From positions 50,044-114,043 of the forward strand of contig NZ_JAAEDH010000015.1 in the NCBI RefSeq assembly GCF_018128965.1: a stretch of DNA of 64,000 bases. The letters are read 5' to 3'. The notes beneath the pieces are model-generated. The model searched no databases and had not been told where the DNA came from. It was given only the letters and a program-made list of their open reading frames with translations. This DNA is from Plastoroseomonas arctica (GTDB taxonomy: Bacteria; Pseudomonadota; Alphaproteobacteria; Acetobacterales; Acetobacteraceae). How positions within the stretch are numbered: position 1 is the first letter of the stretch; every line of letters begins with the position of its first letter. Below, piece after piece: positions 17,583-26,638 of the stretch. The position numbers were made by a program, and so were the translations under genes.

Positions 17583-18404
17583 TCAACGTGACATCGTGGT
17601 CGCCAGAACACCGCGGCCGAATAGCGCGGTGAGGCCGAGGCAGGCGCCGACCAGCAGAATCTGCATCACCGACACGGCGGCGATGGTGGGGTCGATTTCC
17701 ATCATGATGTTGTCGAACATCTTCTTGGGCAGCGTCATCGACGCGCCCGAGAGGAACATCGCGACGACGAGCTCATCGAAGGAGCTGATGAAGGCGAGGA
17801 AGGCGGCGGAGACCAGGCTAGGCCGCAGTTGCGGCAGGGTGATGCGCCACACCGCGACGGCCCAGGACGCCCCGAGCCCGGCGGCGGCCTGTTCTTGCGT
17901 CTCGTCGAAGCCACGCAGGCCGGCGCCGACCAGGATCACCACGAAAGGCAGCGCGAGGACGGTGTGCGCGATCGCCACGCCGTACCATTCGCCGATCAGT
18001 TGCAGCCGCGCGAAGACGCCGTAGATGGCGATCGACAGGATGATGGTCGGCACGATGATGGGTGCGGCCGCCAGCCGGTCCAGCATCCAGATGCCGCGCC
18101 GGCGCGAGCGCACCAGCAGGAAGGTCAGCGGCACGCCGAGGCCCATCGACAGCACGGTGCAGACGCTCGCCGCCTGCACGCTGCGCCAGGTTGCATCCAT
18201 CCACGAGGGATCGTCGAGGAAGCGCTGATACCATTGCCAGGAAAAGCCGGGCGGCGGGAATTGGAGATATGCGGCCGAGGAGACGGAGATCGGGAACACC
18301 ACCAGCACCGGCAGCATCAGGAACACGAACACCATCGTCGCGAAGGCCGTGAGGATGATGGCGCCGGCCCGGGCGCGCGGGTCACGGCGTCGCAAGACGC
18401 GCAC
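17583..18404 (-). CDS. ABC transporter permease, PotC type
   Basis: A 273-residue permease with six membrane helices and an EAA-like loop EQAAAGLGASWAVAVWRITLPQL. It has a GTG start inside the end of the PotB-like gene (23-base overlap). With the upstream permease it forms the membrane channel of a spermidine/putrescine-class importer. Confidence 0.9.
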   Translation of the reverse strand: MRVLRRRDPRARAGAIILTAFATMVFVFLMLPVLVVFPISVSSAAYLQFPPPGFSWQWYQRFLDDPSWMDATWRSVQAASVCTVLSMGLGVPLTFLLVRSRRRGIWMLDRLAAAPIIVPTIILSIAIYGVFARLQLIGEWYGVAIAHTVLALPFVVILVGAGLRGFDETQEQAAAGLGASWAVAVWRITLPQLRPSLVSAAFLAFISSFDELVVAMFLSGASMTLPKKMFDNIMMEIDPTIAAVSVMQILLVGACLGLTALFGRGVLATTMSR

Positions 18405-19245
18405 TCCTCGAGACGCGGTTGATCACGGCATAGACCGCGAGTGTGACTGTCAGCAGCACCGCGGACAGGGCCGCCGCGAAGGGCCAGTCCAGCAACTCCC
18501 GCACCTGCTGCTCGATGAGCATGGAGATCATCACGACGCGGCCCCCGCCGAGCAGCGCCGGGGTGATGAAGAAGCCCAAGGCGAGCACGAAGACCAGCGC
18601 GCAGCCTGCACCGACGCCGGCGAGGGACAGGGGCAGCACCACGCGCCGGAACGCACTCCAGCGGGAAGCGCCCAGGCCCTCGGCGGCGCGCGACAGGTCG
18701 GGGTCGATCCGCAGCAGCGCGGCGTAGATCGGGAACACCATGTAGGGCAGCAGCACGTGCACCATGCCGATCAGCACGCCGCCCAGATTGTGCAGCAGCG
18801 GCAGCGGTTGCTCGATCAGCCCCCAATCCCGAAGCGCGCGATTGACCACGCCGTTGCGCCCGAGCAGCACCATCCAGGCATAGGTGCGCACCAGCACGCT
18901 GGTCCAGAACGGCAGCAGCAGCGCGAACATCCCGAGCGCAACCCCGAGCGGCCCGGCCCGCGTCAGCCACAGAGCGACGGGATAGGCGAGCAGCAGGCAG
19001 ATCACCATCACCAGCCCGGCAATCTGCAGGCTGTCGAACAGCACGGCGACATAGAGCTCGTCCGTCGCCGCCCGTTCCAGCTGAGTGAGGGTGCCGTCCT
19101 GCACCGACATCGCGAGAAGCCGCAGCACCGGCCAGGCGAACAGCCCAAGCAGCAGCAGGATGGCCGGCAGGCCGAGCAGCAGCAGATGCCGCTCCCGCTT
19201 GCGGGCTGGACCCTCGCGCTCAGCCGCGGGGGACGACATGCACAT
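18382..19245 (-). CDS. ABC transporter permease, PotB type
   Basis: A 287-residue permease with a polar, Arg/Lys-rich N-terminus and six helices. The EAA loop reads SRAAEGLGASRWSAFRRVVLPL, and the conserved SVLVRTYAWMVLLG is typical of PotB. It starts within the last codons of the ATPase gene (ATG 19245; ATG 19239 is also possible), so translation is coupled. Confidence 0.9.
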   Translation of the reverse strand: MCMSSPAAEREGPARKRERHLLLLGLPAILLLLGLFAWPVLRLLAMSVQDGTLTQLERAATDELYVAVLFDSLQIAGLVMVICLLLAYPVALWLTRAGPLGVALGMFALLLPFWTSVLVRTYAWMVLLGRNGVVNRALRDWGLIEQPLPLLHNLGGVLIGMVHVLLPYMVFPIYAALLRIDPDLSRAAEGLGASRWSAFRRVVLPLSLAGVGAGCALVFVLALGFFITPALLGGGRVVMISMLIEQQVRELLDWPFAAALSAVLLTVTLAVYAVINRVSRSARLATP

Positions 19246-20272
19246 CCTCGGGCGAAAAGCCGACCAGCACGGAGCTACCCTCGGCCGCTGGGGGCGGGTC
19301 GGACGGGCGCAGCGGCAGTCGCGCCAACAGGTCGGGACCCTGCTCCGGCCGCAGGCGTAGCTTTATCGAAAGGCCGAGGAAGATCGCTTCCAGCACGGTG
19401 CACTGCGCCTGGCAGTGCGCGGCGCGCGCCTCCGCGCCGACGCGCATCGCCTCGGGGCGCAGCAGCAGCGTCACCGGCCCCGATGCGGGCGCGTCGGGAT
19501 GCGCCAGCGTGCCGAAGCCGGGCAGCACGACCTGGCCGTTTGCGGCGGTGCCCTCGATCAAGTTGGACTCGCCGATGAAATCCGCGACAAAGCGCGAGAC
19601 CGGCTTGTCATAGACATCCGCCGGGGTGCCGATCTGCTGAATGCGCCCCTGATCCATGACGGCGATGCGATCGGACATGATCAACGCCTCCTCCTGGTCA
19701 TGGGTGATGAACAGCGTTGTCAGGCGCAGGCGACGCTGGAGACGACGCACCTCCAACTGCAAGGATTCGCGCAGCTTGCGATCCAGCGCACCGAACGGCT
19801 CGTCCAGAAGCAGCAACGCCGGCCCGAAGACGATGGCCCGCGCCAGCGCGACGCGCTGCTGCTGCCCACCCGAGAGCTGGCGCGGCAGCCGCGCGCCATA
19901 GGTCTCGAGCTCTACCAGCGCCAGGGTCTCGCCGACGCGCTTGGTGATCTCGGGCTTCGACACCCGACGCATCTCCAGGGGAAAGGCGATATTCTCGGCC
20001 ACCGTCATGTGCGGGAACAGGGCGTAGTTCTGGAACACCATGCCCACGTTGCGATGCCGCGCCGCCGACAGCGTCACGTCCTGGTCGCCGAGATGCACCT
20101 GCCCCTCATCGGGCACTTCGAAGCCCGCGACGGCTTTCAGCAACGTCGTCTTGCCCGACCCCGACGGGCCCAGGATGGTCAGGAACTCCCCTTCCTCGAC
20201 GGTGAGGTCGATGCCGGCCAGGGCGGTGACGGCGCCAAAGCGCTTGACGATTCCCGTGACGCTCAGGCGCAC
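19220..20272 (-). CDS. ABC transporter ATP-binding protein, PotA type
   Basis: A 350-residue ATPase. It has Walker A GPSGSGKTT, Q-loop VFQNYALFPH, signature LSGGQQQR, Walker B LLLLDEPFGALD and switch THDQEEA, then a C-terminal TOBE domain (LLLRPEAMRV). Start: GTG 20272, giving RLSVTGIVKRFG, the usual family opening; upstream in-frame codons overlap the receptor gene and are Arg/Gly-rich noise. GAGAGACG lies before the start. It energises the two downstream permeases. Confidence 0.92.
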   Translation of the reverse strand: MRLSVTGIVKRFGAVTALAGIDLTVEEGEFLTILGPSGSGKTTLLKAVAGFEVPDEGQVHLGDQDVTLSAARHRNVGMVFQNYALFPHMTVAENIAFPLEMRRVSKPEITKRVGETLALVELETYGARLPRQLSGGQQQRVALARAIVFGPALLLLDEPFGALDRKLRESLQLEVRRLQRRLRLTTLFITHDQEEALIMSDRIAVMDQGRIQQIGTPADVYDKPVSRFVADFIGESNLIEGTAANGQVVLPGFGTLAHPDAPASGPVTLLLRPEAMRVGAEARAAHCQAQCTVLEAIFLGLSIKLRLRPEQGPDLLARLPLRPSDPPPAAEGSSVLVGFSPEDVHVVPRG

Positions 20273-20285
20273 GCGCGAACGTCTC

Positions 20286-21350
20286 TCAGCGCCGCAGCAT
20301 CCAACGATTCCAGCGCTCCTGCGCGGCGGCCGCGTTGGCCGTCCACCAGGGCACGTCGAGCCAGAACTGCCGCTCGACATTGCCGGGCGCGGTGCACAGC
20401 AGCGGGTGCAGCTCCGCGGGCACGAAGTCGATGGTGCGGCGGTTCAGGCCGGGATAGCCCAGCTCGGTCGTGTACACCGCCTGCAACTCCGGCTCGGTCA
20501 TGACCTGCAGGAAGCGCTGGCCCCAATAGGTCTGGCGGGTGCCGCGCGGAATGCCGAAGGAGCCGGATTTCAGGCAGCCGCCGGCGAATTCGGTGGCGAT
20601 CGGCGCGCCACGCCGGGTAAGCTCATAGAAGCGGCCGTTCCAGCCGGAGGCGAGGACCACCTCGCGATCGGTCAGCAACTGCGCGGGCTGCGCCCCGGTG
20701 GACCACCACACCGTGATGTGGGGCCGGATCTCGTCGAGCTTGCGGAATGCGCGGTCCATGTCGATCGGGTAGATCCGGTCCATCGGCACGCCGTCCGCGA
20801 GCAGCGCGAATTCCAGATTGTCTGCCGGGTGGTTGCGCAGCGAGCGCGGGCCGGGAAACCGCCGCACATCCCAGAACTCCGCCCAGCCCTTGGGGTGGCT
20901 GTTGTTCGGGAACACGTCGGTGCGATAGCCGAGCGCGGTGGTGTAGGCCGAGGCGGCGAGCACGTGGCTGTCGCGGGCGTTCTCGGGGTATTCGGAGCGA
21001 TCGATGACGGACAGGTCCAGCGGCTCGAGGAGGTTCAGCTCCTTGGCGCGCATCGCGTCCTGGCCGCCGATCTCGGTCACCGTCCATTCCGGATTGCCGC
21101 TGTCGACCATCGCGCGGAGCTTGCCGAAATCGACCGGCGAGGTGTCCACGACGCGGATGCCATGGCGGCGTTCGAAGGCGGCGAAGTAGCTGCGGCGGAA
21201 GATGTTGTTCATCGCGCCACCGGAGGCGTTCACGACGATGCGGTCGGGCTTCGGCGGCACGGTCTGGGCGCGGAGGATGCCGGGCATGGCCAGGGTCGCC
21301 ATCGCGGGGGCGGCAAGCAGCAGGGTGCGACGATGGATCGGTGCGGGCAT
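20286..21350 (-). CDS. ABC transporter substrate-binding protein, PotD-like
   Basis: A 354-residue extracytoplasmic receptor. The N-terminus carries an RR-containing signal peptide (PAPIHRRTLLLAAPAMATLA). The mature part shows RIVVNASGGAMNN, VVDTSPVDFGKLRAMVDSGNPEW and VWWSTGAQPAQLLTDREV, a pattern shared with PotD/PotF-type polyamine receptors. It is the first gene of a five-gene operon (receptor, ATPase, two permeases, FAD amine oxidoreductase). Which amine is bound cannot be read from sequence. Confidence 0.85.
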   Translation of the reverse strand: MPAPIHRRTLLLAAPAMATLAMPGILRAQTVPPKPDRIVVNASGGAMNNIFRRSYFAAFERRHGIRVVDTSPVDFGKLRAMVDSGNPEWTVTEIGGQDAMRAKELNLLEPLDLSVIDRSEYPENARDSHVLAASAYTTALGYRTDVFPNNSHPKGWAEFWDVRRFPGPRSLRNHPADNLEFALLADGVPMDRIYPIDMDRAFRKLDEIRPHITVWWSTGAQPAQLLTDREVVLASGWNGRFYELTRRGAPIATEFAGGCLKSGSFGIPRGTRQTYWGQRFLQVMTEPELQAVYTTELGYPGLNRRTIDFVPAELHPLLCTAPGNVERQFWLDVPWWTANAAAAQERWNRWMLRR

Positions 21351-21621
21351 CGATGGGCACTCCCGTTATGGCGCGTTTTGGCCAGTGCAGACGCCGTTGG
21401 GCGACGACGCGATCTTGCACAGGCGCGACGGATTGCGCACCAGGCATTCTGCTCGCATCGTCAGAAGCTGACGGTCGGGACATCACCGATGCAGGTGGGG
21501 CGCCGGACAGGGCTGGCCGATCGGCGCTCTCGCGCCGATGATCGCCGCACGAGCCCTTGCAACACGGCCTCGCATGAGGTCCGTTGCCCCTTCACCACTG
21601 GCAAGAAGCAGAACATCCGAC

Positions 21622-22047
21622 ATGGCCTATCAAGCTGCGCTCGATCGATATTCACCCTATGCGCTCGCCGCCCTGCGGATCGTCGCCGCCGTGCTCTTCA
21701 TGGAACACGGCACACAGAAGCTGTTCGGATTTCCGGCGCCACCGGCAACCGGGTTGCCGCCGGCCTTCTCGCTCCTCTGGGTCGGCGCGATCATGGAACT
21801 CGGTGGCGGGCTGCTCATCCTGCTGGGCCTGCTGACGCGTCCCGTCGCATTCGTTATCGCTGGGGAGATGGCCGTCGCGTACTGGATGTTCCACGCGCCG
21901 CGGAACCTGTACCCGGTGCTGAATGGCGGCGACGGCGCGATCCTCTACTGCTTCGTCTTCTTCCTGCTGGTCTTCACCGGGCCAGGTGCCTGGAGCATTG
22001 ACGGGGCGCGTGGCCAGGGCACGTCCGGCGGCCGCACCGCGATTTGA
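21622..22047 (+). CDS. DoxX family membrane protein
   Basis: A 141-residue four-helix membrane protein. The DoxX signature is clear: AALRIVAAVLFMEHGTQKLFGF, GAIMELGGGLLILLGLLTRPVAF and YWMFHAPRNLYPVLNGGDGAILYC. Family members sit in redox-linked membrane complexes or detoxification operons. ATG 21622 was chosen because upstream in-frame residues are Arg/Ser-rich and outside the family. An SDR gene follows 30 bp downstream in the same direction. Confidence 0.9.
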   Translation: MAYQAALDRYSPYALAALRIVAAVLFMEHGTQKLFGFPAPPATGLPPAFSLLWVGAIMELGGGLLILLGLLTRPVAFVIAGEMAVAYWMFHAPRNLYPVLNGGDGAILYCFVFFLLVFTGPGAWSIDGARGQGTSGGRTAI

Positions 22048-22077
22048 CCGGCGGGCAGCGAGCGCAAGGATGAGGGC

Positions 22078-23154
22078 ATGAACAGGCCGACGCTTCTCAT
22101 CGCGGGCGCCAGCGGTGCCGCGGCGACACGGGTGCTCGAACAGGCGCAGGCCAGCGACGGCTTCAACGTCGTCGGCCTGTCGCGCAACCGACCCGAGCGC
22201 GCCGGCGACTGGGTGGAGGCCGACCTGACCGATGCCACCAGCCTCGCCCAGGCGCTGTCGTCCCGGCGCGATGTCACGCACATCGTCTATGCCTCCCGCG
22301 CACCGCATGGCGAGACCGGGGTCGAGGATGTCGCGGCGAACGTCGCCATGCTGCGCAACCTGCTCGACGCGGCCGAGGCATCGCTGCCGCACTTCGCGCA
22401 TCTGCACATGATCCATGGTGGGAAGTGGTACGGGCTGCATCTGGGTCCCTTCCGCACCCCGGCGCGGGAGGATGACCCACGCCACATGCCGCCGAATTTC
22501 TACTACGACCAGCAGGACCTCGTCGCCGCGCGCCAGCTCGGCAAATCCTGGAGCTGGACCGCCAGCCGACCGAACTTCGTCCTCGATGTCGCGCCGGGGC
22601 GGGCCCGCAACATCGCCTCGACCCTTGGCGCTTATGCCGCGATCTGTCGCGAGCTCCGCGTGCCCTTCGACTTCCCTGGCAAGGAAGGCGCATGGACCGC
22701 ATTGCACGAGGTCACCGACGCCGCGCTGCTCGCCCAGGGCGTGCTGTGGATGATCCAGGAAGCAGGCTGCGCCAACCGTGCCTTCAACCTGACGAATGGC
22801 GACGCCTTCCGCTGGTGCGACCTCTGGCCCTTCCTCGCGCAGCGCTTCGATGTGCCGCCCGGCCGGCCCCGCCCGATGGCGATGCGCGCGCTGATGGCGG
22901 ACAAGGAGCCGGTCTGGGAGCGTGTGCGCCAACGCCACGGACTCGCGCTGCCGCTGTCCCAGGTCGCATCATGGGAGTTCGCGGATTTCTTCCTCAACAT
23001 GGACTACGACGTGATCGCCTCGATGACGGCCATGCGGAACGCTGGCTTCACGGGCTTCGTCGACAGCTGGGCGATGTTCGACAGCCAGATCGAGGGGTAT
23101 CGCGCCGCCCGCGTGCTGCCGCCGGTCGGTGCGTTCGCTACTCCTGGAAATTGA
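22078..23154 (+). CDS. NAD(P)-dependent SDR, PRISE family (5-beta-reductase-like)
   Basis: A 358-residue extended short-chain dehydrogenase of the progesterone 5-beta-reductase/iridoid synthase-like (PRISE) type. The Rossmann motif is LIAGASGAAATRVLEQ. The PRISE catalytic lysine lies in HGGKWYGLH and the catalytic tyrosine in NFYYDQQD. The family reduces activated C=C bonds of enones with NAD(P)H; plant members act on steroids and iridoids, and bacterial substrates are mostly unknown. It probably shares a transcript with doxX (30 bp gap). Its last 17 bases overlap the convergent lactonase gene. Confidence 0.85.
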   Translation: MNRPTLLIAGASGAAATRVLEQAQASDGFNVVGLSRNRPERAGDWVEADLTDATSLAQALSSRRDVTHIVYASRAPHGETGVEDVAANVAMLRNLLDAAEASLPHFAHLHMIHGGKWYGLHLGPFRTPAREDDPRHMPPNFYYDQQDLVAARQLGKSWSWTASRPNFVLDVAPGRARNIASTLGAYAAICRELRVPFDFPGKEGAWTALHEVTDAALLAQGVLWMIQEAGCANRAFNLTNGDAFRWCDLWPFLAQRFDVPPGRPRPMAMRALMADKEPVWERVRQRHGLALPLSQVASWEFADFFLNMDYDVIASMTAMRNAGFTGFVDSWAMFDSQIEGYRAARVLPPVGAFATPGN

Positions 23155-24052
23155 GCCGCAAGCCTGGCTCGGCCCAGGCCATGGTGACGAGTTCTCCCTT
23201 GCGAGACAGCGTGATGTAAGCGGTCCGCAGGTCCGGGCCGCCGAAACAGATGTTGGTCGGATGCGTGTCCGGCATCGGCACCGACCGCACGATGCGTCCA
23301 TCGGGGGAGATCACCGTGATCTCTCCGGTCAGCATGGTCGTCACGGCGACGTTGCCCGAAGCCTCCACGGCGAGGCTGTCGAAGCGGCAGAACCCGCCCA
23401 TGGTCACGAGGCAGCGGCCGCCATGCGGCGAGGGAAACCCCGCCTTGCGGATCACGCCCGGTGACGCGACGTCGAAAGCCCAGAGCCGCGCCGTCTCGGT
23501 ATCCGCGACATAGAGCGTCTTCTCGTCGGGCGAGAGACCGATACCGTTGGGCGAGAGCATGGGATAGGCGAGTTCCTTGATCGAGGAGCCGTCGGGCAGG
23601 GCGTAGTAGAGCCCGCCATGGTCGCGGTCCCGCTTGCGGCGCTTGCCAAGGTCGGTGAAGTAGAAGCCCCCCTCCTTGTCGAAAACGATGTCGTTGGGCG
23701 CGGCGAGTTTGTGCCCGTCGCAGGCCGCATAGAGCGTGGTTCGGGCGCCGGACACGGGATCGACGCGCTCGATCGAGCCGCCAACATAGTCATGCGATGG
23801 CCCCTGGCCGGCGAAGTGTCCCGGCTCGTACTGGCTGCCGCCATTGTTGCAGACGTAGAGCATGCCGTCCGGCCCGCGCGCGATGCCGTTCGGCCCGCCC
23901 CCGGTCGGGCCAAGCACGCTGTAGGCGCCCTGCGCATCGACGCGGGAAATCTTCCCGCCATTCAACTCCACGAAGATGACGGATCCATCCTTCATGGCGA
24001 TGGGTCCTTCGGGAAAGCCCAGCCCACTGGCCAGCGTGCGGATCTCGCTCAT
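23138..24052 (-). CDS. SMP-30/gluconolactonase/LRE-like lactonase
   Basis: A 304-residue six-bladed beta-propeller of the SMP-30 family, which hydrolyses sugar-acid and related lactones using one divalent metal. Expected metal-site features are visible: GFPEGPI (Glu ligand), APNDIVFD (Asn ligand), SPNGIGLSPDEKTLYVADTE and the late FDSLAVEASGN. It has no signal peptide and is likely cytosolic. It is the last gene of an eight-gene operon, four bases after the TctC receptor stop, so the pathway probably passes through or takes up a lactone. Confidence 0.88.
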   Translation of the reverse strand: MSEIRTLASGLGFPEGPIAMKDGSVIFVELNGGKISRVDAQGAYSVLGPTGGGPNGIARGPDGMLYVCNNGGSQYEPGHFAGQGPSHDYVGGSIERVDPVSGARTTLYAACDGHKLAAPNDIVFDKEGGFYFTDLGKRRKRDRDHGGLYYALPDGSSIKELAYPMLSPNGIGLSPDEKTLYVADTETARLWAFDVASPGVIRKAGFPSPHGGRCLVTMGGFCRFDSLAVEASGNVAVTTMLTGEITVISPDGRIVRSVPMPDTHPTNICFGGPDLRTAYITLSRKGELVTMAWAEPGLRLNFQE

Positions 24053-24056
24053 TGCC

Positions 24057-25028
24057 CTACATCCTCAGCCCGAGATCGCGCACGATGGCGCGTTGCTCCT
24101 CGACGGCCACTGGCATGCTGGCGGCGTAGTCGGCGCTGTTGAGATAGGCGAGCGGCATGTCCATGCGCGCGATCAGCGCCGCGTGCTCGGGGTCGATCAG
24201 CGCGCGGTGCAGCGCATCATGCAGCACGCGCACCACGCCTGGGTCCATCCGCTTGGGCCCGACCAGGCCATAGGGCGATACATGGGCGATGTTGATGCCG
24301 CACTCGCGCAGCGTCGGCACCTGCGGGAAGCGCCCGATGCGCTCCTCGCCGAAGGAGACCAGCAGGCGCAGCTGCCCTGCCTGCACCATCTCCGCCCACA
24401 GGCTGGAGGAGGCCACAGCATCGAGATTGCCCCCCAGCAGCGCCTGGACGTCGTCGCCGCCGCCGCGGAAGGGCACGTGCACCCAGTCGAAGCCCGCGAT
24501 GCGCGCGGCCTGCTCCATGACGATGTGCTGGGTGGTGCCGACGCCGGCGGTGCCGAAACTGACCTTGCCCGGATTCGCCTTCACGTGCTCGGCGAATTGC
24601 TGCCAGGTCTGCCAGGGCGATTCCGGGCGCACGACGACGCCGTAGGAGTAGCCGACCAGACGGATCACGAAGGTGAAGTCGCGCAGCAGGTCGTAGGGCG
24701 CGCGCTGCATCATGAAGGGCACGCGCATCGCCGAGTTGTGCATCTGCGTCAGAAGGTAGCCATCGCCCTGGTTCTCATTCGCGAGAAGCTGCGCGCCGAG
24801 GATGCCGCTCGCGCCGGCGCGGTTCTCGATGATGACGGGTTGCCCGAGATGGCGCGTGGCGATCTGCGCGAGGCCACGCAGCTGGATATCGGCCGCGGCA
24901 CTCGCGAGCCAGGGCACGATCAGGCGGATCGGGCGGGAGGGGAATTCGCGCTGCGCGAGGGCAGGGGCAGCGAGCGTCGCGCCGGCGGCACCCGCGAGGA
25001 GGCTGCGTCGGGGAAAAGGATGAGGCAT
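24057..25028 (-). CDS. Tripartite tricarboxylate transporter receptor (TctC/Bug family)
   Basis: A 323-residue periplasmic receptor. The signal peptide contains FPRRSLLAGAAGATLAAP and is cleaved near ALAQ. Family marks include FPSRPIRLIVPW, VIIENRAGASG and HVPFRGGGDD. The ligand loop, normally PxxPGGxxD, reads PWLASAAADI, so the double glycine is replaced by alanines and the carboxylate site may be altered. AAAGGAG before ATG 25028 fixes the start. It belongs to the catabolic operon, so it probably binds that pathway's substrate, but no TctA/TctB channel genes are in the window. Confidence 0.9.
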   Translation of the reverse strand: MPHPFPRRSLLAGAAGATLAAPALAQREFPSRPIRLIVPWLASAAADIQLRGLAQIATRHLGQPVIIENRAGASGILGAQLLANENQGDGYLLTQMHNSAMRVPFMMQRAPYDLLRDFTFVIRLVGYSYGVVVRPESPWQTWQQFAEHVKANPGKVSFGTAGVGTTQHIVMEQAARIAGFDWVHVPFRGGGDDVQALLGGNLDAVASSSLWAEMVQAGQLRLLVSFGEERIGRFPQVPTLRECGINIAHVSPYGLVGPKRMDPGVVRVLHDALHRALIDPEHAALIARMDMPLAYLNSADYAASMPVAVEEQRAIVRDLGLRM

Positions 25029-25069
25029 CGGGCGGTCTCCTTTGAATGTGGCGAGTCGATGGATTTTGG

Positions 25070-25837
25070 TCACGGCATCTGCAGCCCGCCATTCACCTCG
25101 ATCACCTGGCCGGTGATGAAGCCGGCCATCTCGTTCGACGCGAGGAACAGGTAGGCGCCGACGCATTCATCCACGGTTCCGATCCGGCGCATGGGCGTGA
25201 GCTTGATCGCACCCTCGAGCTGATGGACGGGCATGGTCTTCAGCCGGTCGGGCTTGCCGATCACACCCGGTGCGACAGCATTGACGCGGATACCGTGGCG
25301 CGCGACTTCCTTGGCGAGACCGCGGGTGAAATTGGAGACGAAGGCCTTCGACGCCGCGTAGAGCGTGGACCGGCTGCCGCCGCCATTGCGCGCCGCGAGC
25401 GAGGTGGTGGAGATGATGACCCCGCCGCCCCCTGCATCCATGAGCGCGATCGCCGCGCGCGAGCAGGCGAAGACCGAGCGCGCATTGAGATTGACGATGT
25501 CGTCGTACAGCGCGTCGTCGATGTCGCGCAGCGGATGGCGCTTCACCACGCCGCCGGCGTTGTTCACGAGCACATCGAGGCCACCGAACGCCGCATGCGC
25601 CTCCTCCACCAATCGCGTGCAGGCCTCGACGGAACGCACATCGGCCTGCAGCACGATGGCGTGGCCTGCGGCCGCATTGATCTCTGCGACCACCGCTTCG
25701 GCCGCCGCGCGGCTCGCATTGCAGTGCACCGCGACGCGCGCACCTTGGGCCGCGAACCCCTTCGCCACCGCCGCGCCGATGCCGGTCGAGGCTCCGGTGA
25801 CGAGGACGGCCTTGCCTTCCAGATCGGTGATGCGCAT
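25070..25837 (-). CDS. Short-chain dehydrogenase/reductase (FabG-like fold)
   Basis: A 255-residue classical SDR. Cofactor motif VTGASTGIGAAVA, NNAGG, catalytic Ser in ISTTSLAA, and Tyr/Lys in LYAASKAF are all present; the C-terminal EVNGGLQMP is typical. GGAGGAAGG precedes ATG 25837. It oxidises or reduces a secondary alcohol/ketone with NAD(P). In this operon it could process a 3-hydroxyacyl or hydroxy-acid intermediate. Confidence 0.92.
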   Translation of the reverse strand: MRITDLEGKAVLVTGASTGIGAAVAKGFAAQGARVAVHCNASRAAAEAVVAEINAAAGHAIVLQADVRSVEACTRLVEEAHAAFGGLDVLVNNAGGVVKRHPLRDIDDALYDDIVNLNARSVFACSRAAIALMDAGGGGVIISTTSLAARNGGGSRSTLYAASKAFVSNFTRGLAKEVARHGIRVNAVAPGVIGKPDRLKTMPVHQLEGAIKLTPMRRIGTVDECVGAYLFLASNEMAGFITGQVIEVNGGLQMP

Positions 25838-25857
25838 GGCGTTCTTCCTTCCTCCAC

Positions 25858-26637
25858 TCAGGCCGATTGCCAGCCGGGTGGCGGGGCGCCAAGCCATCGG
25901 TCTGCCTCGCCTTGCCACAGTGCGGTGCCGTCGAGAGCGACGGCCCAGCCGGCGCCGACGCCTTGCACTTGCAGGCCATCCTCGGCGCGGGCGCGGTAGC
26001 AGACGTGGTGGTGTCCATGGATCATGAGGCGCGCCCCCATCGCGCGCGCGAGCTCGTCCAGCATTGCAAAACCCTGCGGATGGCTGGACGGCGCCTCGTG
26101 CGTGACCAGCACGTCGGCCCGCACCGCCGCGAGGGTGTCGAAATCCTCCGGCCAGATCGCCATCGCGGCCAGCGCATGCGCCATCGCGTCGCGCTGCTTC
26201 TCCGTCCAGTCGGCGCCGAGTGTCGCGACGTCGTCGGCCAGTTCGGCACGGCCTTGCAGGCGCCGCTCGAAGGGTGGCTCCCAGACACGGCGACGGAAGG
26301 TGCCGCCGAGACCGGCGATGCGCAGGCCGCCGATCTCGACGACGCGCGCATTCAGCGCGCCATCGCGTGTCTTCGGATTGCGCGCGGGATCGGTGAGGTT
26401 GGCCCACATCTCCGGGCCGCCATCGTAGTCATGGTTGCCCCAGATCCAGTGCACCGCGACGCCGGCATCGAGCAGCGGCGCCGCGACCACGTCGAGCGGA
26501 GCATGGCACTCCATGTCGCCCAGCAACACGGCCACGGCGGGCGGCCGCGGCAGCCGCGCCAGGCCCGTAACGACGTGGTGCCACTGGCGATGGATGTCGC
26601 CGATGAACACGATGTCCGCCGCTTCGGTCGCGGTCAT
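25858..26637 (-). CDS. Metallophosphoesterase
   Basis: A 259-residue calcineurin-fold phosphoesterase with the full metal-binding set: FIGDIHRQW, LLGDMECH, WGNHDYDGG, THEAPSSHP and IHGHHHV. Its subfamily is different from the phosphoesterase at 5570 and resembles Ser/Thr-phosphatase-like or sulfonucleotidase-like enzymes. It starts one base after the CoA-transferase stop and ends 20 bases before the SDR gene, so it is an integral operon member, although a phosphoesterase is unexpected in a CoA-ester pathway. Confidence 0.85.
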   Translation of the reverse strand: MTATEAADIVFIGDIHRQWHHVVTGLARLPRPPAVAVLLGDMECHAPLDVVAAPLLDAGVAVHWIWGNHDYDGGPEMWANLTDPARNPKTRDGALNARVVEIGGLRIAGLGGTFRRRVWEPPFERRLQGRAELADDVATLGADWTEKQRDAMAHALAAMAIWPEDFDTLAAVRADVLVTHEAPSSHPQGFAMLDELARAMGARLMIHGHHHVCYRARAEDGLQVQGVGAGWAVALDGTALWQGEADRWLGAPPPGWQSA

Positions 26638-26638
26638 T

